Assembly (NCBI GenBank): GCA_018715445.1
Contig: DVLP01000309.1
Location: 1-9,763, forward strand
From: Candidatus Avipropionibacterium avicola
GTDB taxonomy: Bacteria; Actinomycetota; Actinomycetes; Propionibacteriales; Propionibacteriaceae
Length of the DNA: 9,763 bases
Reading direction: 5' to 3'
In this document: positions 5,131 through 9,763 of the stretch, piece by piece
Position numbering within the stretch: the first letter of the stretch is position 1
Layout of the letters: the number at the start of each line of letters is the position of its first letter
Program-made: the position numbers and the translations under genes
Notes under the pieces: model-generated
What the model was told of the DNA's origin: nothing
The model's input: the letters and a program-made list of their open reading frames with translations, nothing else
The model's database searches: none

Positions 5131-6492
5131 TCATTCCTCGCCGAGCAACCAGACCGGGACGATGTCGCCGGCCACGACCCGGTCGGTCTCCTCGTCCAAC
5201 AGGATCAGCGCATTCGCCGGACCGATGGACTCGGCGAGCCGACCCGGCGCACCGGCGACCCGGACACGACGCTGGTCGTCGGTCGCCTCGATCACGCCGG
5301 CGACGAACTCGCGCCGGCCCGTGGTCGAGTCGATGTCGTTGCGGACCACGGCGGCAGCCGCCGGGCGGATCACCGGCGTGACGCCGCGCAGCTTGCGGAT
5401 CACCGGACGCACGAAGGCCTCGAAGGCCACCAGTGCGGCCATCGGCTCACCCGGCACCAGCAGCGCCGGAGTCTCGTCGGTGCCGATCAGGCCGACCCCA
5501 TGGGTGGTGCCGGGGGCCATGGCGACCTCGGCGACGTTGCTCCAGCCCAGGCTGTCGGCGACCCGTCGCAGCACGCCGATCTCGGACGAGGCGGCCGAAC
5601 CGATCGACTCACTCCGATCGACCAGGACCAACAGGTCGGCACGGACCAACTGGTCCTGGATCGCCTGGGTCACCACCAGCGGGTCGTCACTGGCCGCAGC
5701 CACGTGATAGACGACCGCACCGGCCTGCTTGGCCGCGGCCGCGAGCAGCACCGAGGCCGCGTCGTACGACTGCCCCTGGTCCCGCAGGGCGATGCCCGGC
5801 TCCACCAGGTCGGCGCCGGCCGAGACCACGACCACCCGGGGGCGGGGCCGTACCAGGGCCTTGTCCTGTCCGATCGCGGCGAGCAGACCGATCGCGCCCG
5901 GGCTGAGGCGCTGCCCGGCCTCGAAGACCTGCGTCCCGGCAGCCAGATCCTCACCGCGGCGACGGATGTACTGGCCCAGGCTCGCCTCGCGATAGATCAG
6001 GACGTCGTCGGCGCCCTCGTCGGTGTCACCGAGCGGCACGACCGCGTCCGCGTTCTCCGGGATCGGAGCACCGGCCGACAGGGTCATCGCGGTCCCCGGC
6101 GACAGCGGGGTCGGCGCGACCTGACCGGGGTGGACATGGCCCACCACGGCCAGCACGACCGGATCGGAGTCCTTCGCTCCCTCCAGGTCGGCGGCCTGCA
6201 CGGCATAGCCGGGGACGCCGGCATGGTCGAACGCCGGTAGGTCGACCGGGCTGATCACGTCCTCGCAGAGGCTGAGGTCGAGGGCATCGAGGATCTGCTG
6301 GCCGAAGGGCGGCAGCTCATCCACCAGGGAGAGCACGAACTCGCGGTGGCCGTCCACCCCGCGACGGCCCTCGGCATCCACCGGCGGCAGGGCAGGACCC
6401 GTCTCCTCCTCGGGACCCGGATCGGGGGTCTCGATCGGCTCGGGTTCCTCCGCGCCCTGCTGGGCACGCTTCCGTCGTCCAAACAACGCCAT
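5131..6492 (-). CDS. glp: Gephyrin/MoeA-like protein Glp, with degenerate active-site motifs
   Basis: 453 residues, ATG at 6490-6492. Residues 1-45 are a basic start (MALFGRRKR) followed by a Pro/Glu-rich, probably disordered segment absent from ordinary MoeA. The MoeA core follows, from VDGHREFVLSLV to the beta-rich C-terminal domain. The fold is recognisable (RRRGEDLAAGTQVFEAGQ; VRPRPRVVVVSAG; LVPGEPMAALVAFEAFVRP), but consensus catalytic blocks are altered: the FDNxxMDGYA block reads FDHAGVPGYA (88-97), TGDEL reads AGADL (225-229), the GGVS-containing loop reads VDRSES (291-296) and PGKP reads PGTT (327-330). Molybdate insertion into molybdopterin is therefore doubtful. The genomic partner is a SepX/GlpR-like protein, as in the Glp-GlpR division system. 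It is the first gene of the minus-strand operon, with probable divergent promoters at 6493-6552. The frame stays open upstream to 7332, but that lies antisense to the cyclo-ligase gene. Confidence 0.82.
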   Translation of the reverse strand: MALFGRRKRAQQGAEEPEPIETPDPGPEEETGPALPPVDAEGRRGVDGHREFVLSLVDELPPFGQQILDALDLSLCEDVISPVDLPAFDHAGVPGYAVQAADLEGAKDSDPVVLAVVGHVHPGQVAPTPLSPGTAMTLSAGAPIPENADAVVPLGDTDEGADDVLIYREASLGQYIRRRGEDLAAGTQVFEAGQRLSPGAIGLLAAIGQDKALVRPRPRVVVVSAGADLVEPGIALRDQGQSYDAASVLLAAAAKQAGAVVYHVAAASDDPLVVTQAIQDQLVRADLLVLVDRSESIGSAASSEIGVLRRVADSLGWSNVAEVAMAPGTTHGVGLIGTDETPALLVPGEPMAALVAFEAFVRPVIRKLRGVTPVIRPAAAAVVRNDIDSTTGRREFVAGVIEATDDQRRVRVAGAPGRLAESIGPANALILLDEETDRVVAGDIVPVWLLGEE

Positions 6493-6552
6493 GGCCCCAC
6501 AGTAATGTCTGCGCGATTGCACGTGACGTTCCGACACAGGAGACTGGGTGAG
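6493..6552. promoter_or_regulatory. Divergent promoter region between glp and the cyclo-ligase gene
   Basis: Only 60 bp separate the two divergent starts. On the minus strand TACTGT, of the form TANNNT, ends 6 nt before the glp ATG, spacing that would give a leaderless glp transcript; the matching -35 region is poor. On the plus strand AGGAG (6538-6542) is the likely ribosome binding site of the cyclo-ligase GTG. I could not identify a convincing plus-strand promoter. Confidence 0.4.
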
Positions 6553-7185
6553 GTGACCGACCCGCTGAATGAGGCCGACCGCTTGAGTCAGGCCGACCGC
6601 CGCGCGATCGTCGAGGCCAAGCACACCCTGCGCGCCGCAGTGTTGGCTCGCAGGGCCGCCCGCAGTGGGTCGGGGCGCAGCACGGCCAATGCCGCACGGA
6701 CGCGCCAGGTGCAGCAGTTCATCGGCGCCACGACGGGTCCGGACGTGACGATCGCCTGCTATCTGTCGGTCTCCGACGAGCCGTCGACCCTGGAGCTGAT
6801 CGCGTGGTTGGCCGTCCAGGAGACCCGCATCCTGTTGCCCGTGCTGACCGGCGAGGGCCGTGATCGCCCGATGTGGGCGCACTACGGCGGGCCCGACGAC
6901 CTGGTCTCGGGCCGGTACGGGGTGCCGGAGCCGACCGGGGAACGCTACGAGTCGACCGTGCTGGAGACGGCCGATCTGATCGTGGTGCCCGGGCTCGCCG
7001 GCAACGAGCAGGGTGATCGACTCGGTCGCGGCGGCGGCTGGTACGACCGGGCACTGGGTGACAGCGAAGCCGTACGGCTGCTGTTGTTGAACGACGACGA
7101 GATCCTGCCGGCGATCCCGGTCGAGCCCACCGACCGGTCGGTCGACGTGATCGTCACCGAGGAGCGAGTAGTCCAGGCCCGCTGA
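6553..7185 (+). CDS. 5-formyltetrahydrofolate cyclo-ligase
   Basis: 210 residues from GTG 6553, the normal size for the family. It converts 5-formyl-THF to 5,10-methenyl-THF using ATP, recycling folate in the cytoplasm. Family marks are the N-terminal KHTLRAAVLARRA (K and LR bind phosphate), LLPVLTGEGRDRPMWAHY in the centre, the G-V-P-E-P turn, and the C-terminal signature VPGLAGNEQGDRLGRGGGWYDRAL. The start is chosen from AGGAG at 6538-6542; the upstream in-frame ATG at 6505 has no ribosome binding site and would leave almost no spacer to glp. It is the counterpart of Rv0992c in the mycobacterial neighbourhood. It is divergent from glp and convergent with the acylase gene. Confidence 0.92.
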   Translation: MTDPLNEADRLSQADRRAIVEAKHTLRAAVLARRAARSGSGRSTANAARTRQVQQFIGATTGPDVTIACYLSVSDEPSTLELIAWLAVQETRILLPVLTGEGRDRPMWAHYGGPDDLVSGRYGVPEPTGERYESTVLETADLIVVPGLAGNEQGDRLGRGGGWYDRALGDSEAVRLLLLNDDEILPAIPVEPTDRSVDVIVTEERVVQAR

Positions 7186-7359
7186 CCAACCAACCGATGA
7201 CGGCCGCGCCAGCACCGGGTGGTCTCGGTTGACACGGGTTACGCGGATATCGCCGACGTTGTCGCGGTTGACATGCCGAGGACGTGCTGCAAAACGAATG
7301 ACCTGCGGTAAATCGCGATCGGGAGGGGGCAACGACCGCGCGGCTTCGGCGAAGAGCAG
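7186..7359. other. Convergent intergenic gap, nothing definite
   Basis: 174 bp lie between two convergent stops. CGGTTGACA occurs twice (around 7226 and 7266), but neither copy has a -10 box at proper distance. A small CTTCG/CGAAG hairpin occurs near 7343-7354. No clear terminator or small gene is seen. Confidence 0.3.
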
Positions 7360-9763
7360 TCAGGCGACGGGGGTGAGGAGGAGTTCGTCGACGGAGCGTT
7401 CCTCGACGCGGACGCGGCTGGCGACCATCGGGATGGTCTCGCCGTTGACCCAGAGTGCGAACTGGTCGTCGTAGTGCTGGTGGGTGGCGTGTCCGGAGAC
7501 GCCCGACTGGTTGATCCACTGCGACTGGTCGAGGTCGGAGAAGTCGACGCTCATCCGCATCGCCGGGCCGGCCGTCACCGTGTAGTCGCCTTCGCCCATC
7601 CGCCAGGCCATCGCATTGATCACCGCGGTCGATCCCCCGACCGGCAGCGGGCCCCGGTTGAAGATCCAGTCCAGCGGGGCGATCCCGACACTGCCCAGGG
7701 TCTGGTGCTTGAGCTCGACGGTGTGCAGCTTGCCCCAGCTCCAGCCGCTGGGATCGCGGCTCAGTCGCGCGGTGATCTGCTTGCGGGCCTCGGTCATCGC
7801 GGCGACCAACGCCTCATCGCGGCCCTCGACCTCCTCGGTCGCAGGATCGTCCCACCACGGGCTGTCCGGCTGCTCCATCAGCTCGGCCAGCACGGCGAAC
7901 CATCGGTCTCCCCCGCCGAAGGACACTCCCTCGGGTCGACGATCGACGAAGACCCGGTTGACGAGCTCTTCGGCGACCACGGAGAAGTACGCCGCAGCAG
8001 CGGAGTCCGGGTCGGCACGGTAGTCCCAGCCGACCAGGGAGCGCTGGCCCTGCCGGACCCAGGCATCGTCGACGTGCACCCGCAACAGCCGCGGCACGAT
8101 GTCCTCGGCCATCCCCATCGTGGTGTCGCCGAACAGCTCAACCGTGTTGGCCGGTGTCACCGGGGCGGCCTCGGCCAGCCGGAGGCGGATCATGTCGCTG
8201 CGCCAGCCGTACGACGCGTCCGAGCCCAGATGGTACGGGTAGGAGTCGTCGATGATCGGCTGGTTCGCCGCCACGATCATCCCCTCAGGAGGGTTGTACT
8301 CCCAGGGCAGCTCGTCGAACGGGATCCAGCCCTGCCAGTCCCAGTCCGGGTCCCAACCGGGGCGGGGCAGGTTGCCGTCGCCCTCGGTACGGATCGGGAT
8401 CCGGCCCGGCAGCTGGTAGCCGATGTTGCCGTACCGGTCGGCAAAGATGAGGTTCTGCGAGGGCGAGGTCAGCTTCTGCGCAGCCGCCCGGAAGGTGTCG
8501 AAGTCGGTCGCGGCGTTCAGGGCGAACAAGGCCTCCACCGTGGTCCCCGGCTCCAGCGCCGCCCACGACAGCGCAACCGCGAACTCCGGATCCGCATCAG
8601 GGATCTCCGGACCGCCCGGTGGCACCGGCACACCGGACAGGTTCGCCTGGACATCGGACAGCAACGGCCCGTGTGAGGACTCGCGGATGGTGATCGTGCG
8701 GGGCTCCGACTCCCCCTTGACCCGGAGCTGCTCGGTGCGGACCTCGAGGGCCTCCCAGTCGTCGCCGCGGCGGACCTCGTCGCCGCGGACCTGCTCGACG
8801 AAGAGGTCCTGGGTGTCGACGTACGGCGTGGTCATCCCCCACGCGATGCTGCTGTTGTGGCCGATGACCACCCCGGGCACACCGGAGAAGGAGTAGCCGA
8901 CCGTGTCGAACGGGCAGGCATCGCTGAGCACGGTGCAGTGCAGTCCGACCTGGGTGAAGATGCCCGGCATCGAGGTCGACAGGTGCGGGTCGTTGCTCAG
9001 GACCGCCGAGCCGGTGTCGGACTTCGACCCCGACACCGCCCACGAGTTGGAGCCGGCGATCCGGTCGCGGGGGTCGCCCAACACCTGCGACAGGGCATCG
9101 TCGACCCCGGCGATCGACTGCAGCGCCGTCAGGGCCTGGTCGAAGTCGACCGGGCTGGTGGTGTCGGCCACCCCCGGTGCTGTGGGTCCGGAGCCCGTCG
9201 TGGGCTCGGCGGTCGGGTCGAAGGCACCGTCGACGACCGCTCCTCGGCCCACGATCGGCTTCGACTCGTCCAGGTCGTGCTCGGGATACAGGTCAGCGGC
9301 CAGTTCGGCCCCGACCGCCTGGGTCAGCAGGGCCCGCTCGAGCTCGCTGACCCGGTTGCCGTCCAGGTCCCAGGCCATCGCCTTGAACCAGCCGATGCTG
9401 TCCACCACCGTCCACGGCTCGGGCTGGTAGTTGGCGTCACCGCCGGTCAGTCCGAGGACGGCGTACTCCAGGCTCAGCTCTCCGCCGGTGCGCGACTGGG
9501 CCGGTGACTGCAGCCAGGCGTTCACCCCGGCGGCATAGGCCTCCATCCAGCGACGGGTCTTGCCACTCAGCCCCGATGCCTCCTCCTCGGCGACCTTGCG
9601 CCACCCCAGGGTCCGGACATAGGTGTCGGTCTCGACCTGGGACTCGCCGAACAGTTCGGACAGCCGGCCCGAGACGATGTGGCGGCGGAAGTCCATCTCG
9701 AAGAAGCGGTCCTGCGCGTGCACGAAGCCCTGCGCGAGGAAGAGGTCGTGCGGGTCGTCGGCG
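7360..9763 (-). CDS. Penicillin acylase-type Ntn hydrolase (peptidase S45), 5' end off the window
   Basis: 800 residues are visible and the N-terminus lies beyond 9763; the GTG at 9723 is internal, because the preceding codons (DDPHDLFLAQGF) complete the family's conserved N-terminal block together with VHAQDRFFEMDFRRH. The family is made as a precursor that self-cleaves into alpha and beta chains. The cleavage site is G-S at 9054-9049 in IAGSNSWAVSGSKSDTGSAVLSNDPHL, with that Ser as nucleophile of the beta chain. A poorly conserved, Pro/Thr-rich linker of about 70 residues precedes it and is probably excised. Further family blocks are GVPGVVIGHNSSIAWGMT, YGNIGYQLPGRIP, GMIVAANQPI, and near the C-terminus TVTAGPAMRMSVDF…SGVSGHATHQHYDDQFALW. 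It hydrolyses amide bonds of an acylated substrate (beta-lactam, N-acyl-homoserine lactone or other); the sequence does not decide which. Secretion is usual in the family but the signal region is not visible. Confidence 0.93.
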   Translation of the reverse strand, partial: ADDPHDLFLAQGFVHAQDRFFEMDFRRHIVSGRLSELFGESQVETDTYVRTLGWRKVAEEEASGLSGKTRRWMEAYAAGVNAWLQSPAQSRTGGELSLEYAVLGLTGGDANYQPEPWTVVDSIGWFKAMAWDLDGNRVSELERALLTQAVGAELAADLYPEHDLDESKPIVGRGAVVDGAFDPTAEPTTGSGPTAPGVADTTSPVDFDQALTALQSIAGVDDALSQVLGDPRDRIAGSNSWAVSGSKSDTGSAVLSNDPHLSTSMPGIFTQVGLHCTVLSDACPFDTVGYSFSGVPGVVIGHNSSIAWGMTTPYVDTQDLFVEQVRGDEVRRGDDWEALEVRTEQLRVKGESEPRTITIRESSHGPLLSDVQANLSGVPVPPGGPEIPDADPEFAVALSWAALEPGTTVEALFALNAATDFDTFRAAAQKLTSPSQNLIFADRYGNIGYQLPGRIPIRTEGDGNLPRPGWDPDWDWQGWIPFDELPWEYNPPEGMIVAANQPIIDDSYPYHLGSDASYGWRSDMIRLRLAEAAPVTPANTVELFGDTTMGMAEDIVPRLLRVHVDDAWVRQGQRSLVGWDYRADPDSAAAAYFSVVAEELVNRVFVDRRPEGVSFGGGDRWFAVLAELMEQPDSPWWDDPATEEVEGRDEALVAAMTEARKQITARLSRDPSGWSWGKLHTVELKHQTLGSVGIAPLDWIFNRGPLPVGGSTAVINAMAWRMGEGDYTVTAGPAMRMSVDFSDLDQSQWINQSGVSGHATHQHYDDQFALWVNGETIPMVASRVRVEERSVDELLLTPVA

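Noticed and set aside
4530..6240. Plus-strand open frames of 283 and 414 codons
   Set aside because: They are Arg/Asp/His-rich shadows of the acetyltransferase and Glp genes on the other strand, as expected in high-GC DNA.
6493..7332. N-terminal extension of the Glp frame to 733 codons
   Set aside because: The added part is antisense to the cyclo-ligase gene, which has strong family motifs; the MoeA-like protein begins at ATG 6492.
7474..9507. Plus-strand open frames of 400 and 216 codons
   Set aside because: Both are antisense to the penicillin acylase gene, have repetitive basic composition and show no recognisable domain.

Overview
The window is high-GC DNA from an actinobacterium, probably of the Propionibacteriales (an inference from gene content and GC-ending codons; no 16S or other decisive marker is present). 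The main support is a conserved actinobacterial cluster on the minus strand: a gephyrin/MoeA-like protein (Glp), a RimJ-type acetyltransferase and a three-helix SepX/GlpR-like membrane protein. A 5-formyltetrahydrofolate cyclo-ligase is divergent to it.

Left block, plus strand (1-3440), accessory in character. A small lipoprotein gene appears frameshifted (67-485). It is followed by a three-gene operon: a cysteine-free ArsR-type repressor (606-944), a RibD-C/DHFR-fold reductase (946-1599) and an SRPBCC/AHSA1 protein (1602-3303). The operon promoter overlaps a perfect 24-bp palindrome that contains the ATG of the repressor, and its geometry predicts a leaderless mRNA repressed by its own first product. 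The third gene is split by a complete IS3-family (IS407-type) element at 1743-2981, with 41/43-bp imperfect inverted ends and a 4-bp CCGG target duplication. Removing the element and one CCGG restores the SRPBCC reading frame exactly. Between this operon and the tRNA lie a strong hairpin and two copies of a 21-bp sequence resembling the end of another insertion sequence.

Middle block, minus strand (3440-6492), chromosomal core. Reading leftward from 6492: Glp (6492-5131), a GNAT acetyltransferase (5120-4410), SepX/GlpR (4379-3573) and tRNA-Ala(CGC) (3512-3440). Glp and GlpR are known partners in actinobacterial cell division. Here the Glp copy has lost most recognisable MoeA catalytic motifs and carries a charged N-terminal extension, so a structural rather than enzymatic role is likely.

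Right block. The cyclo-ligase (6553-7185, plus) is divergent from Glp across 60 bp. A large penicillin-acylase-type Ntn hydrolase (minus) converges on it and runs off the right edge, so its N-terminus and signal region are not visible. The mycobacterial version of this neighbourhood has galU between the cyclo-ligase and moeA1; galU is absent here.

No CRISPR array, phage module or clearly novel defence system is visible. The most interesting items are the palindromic leaderless operator, the scar-exact IS insertion that creates an in-frame host-transposase fusion, and the catalytically degenerate Glp paired with SepX/GlpR.
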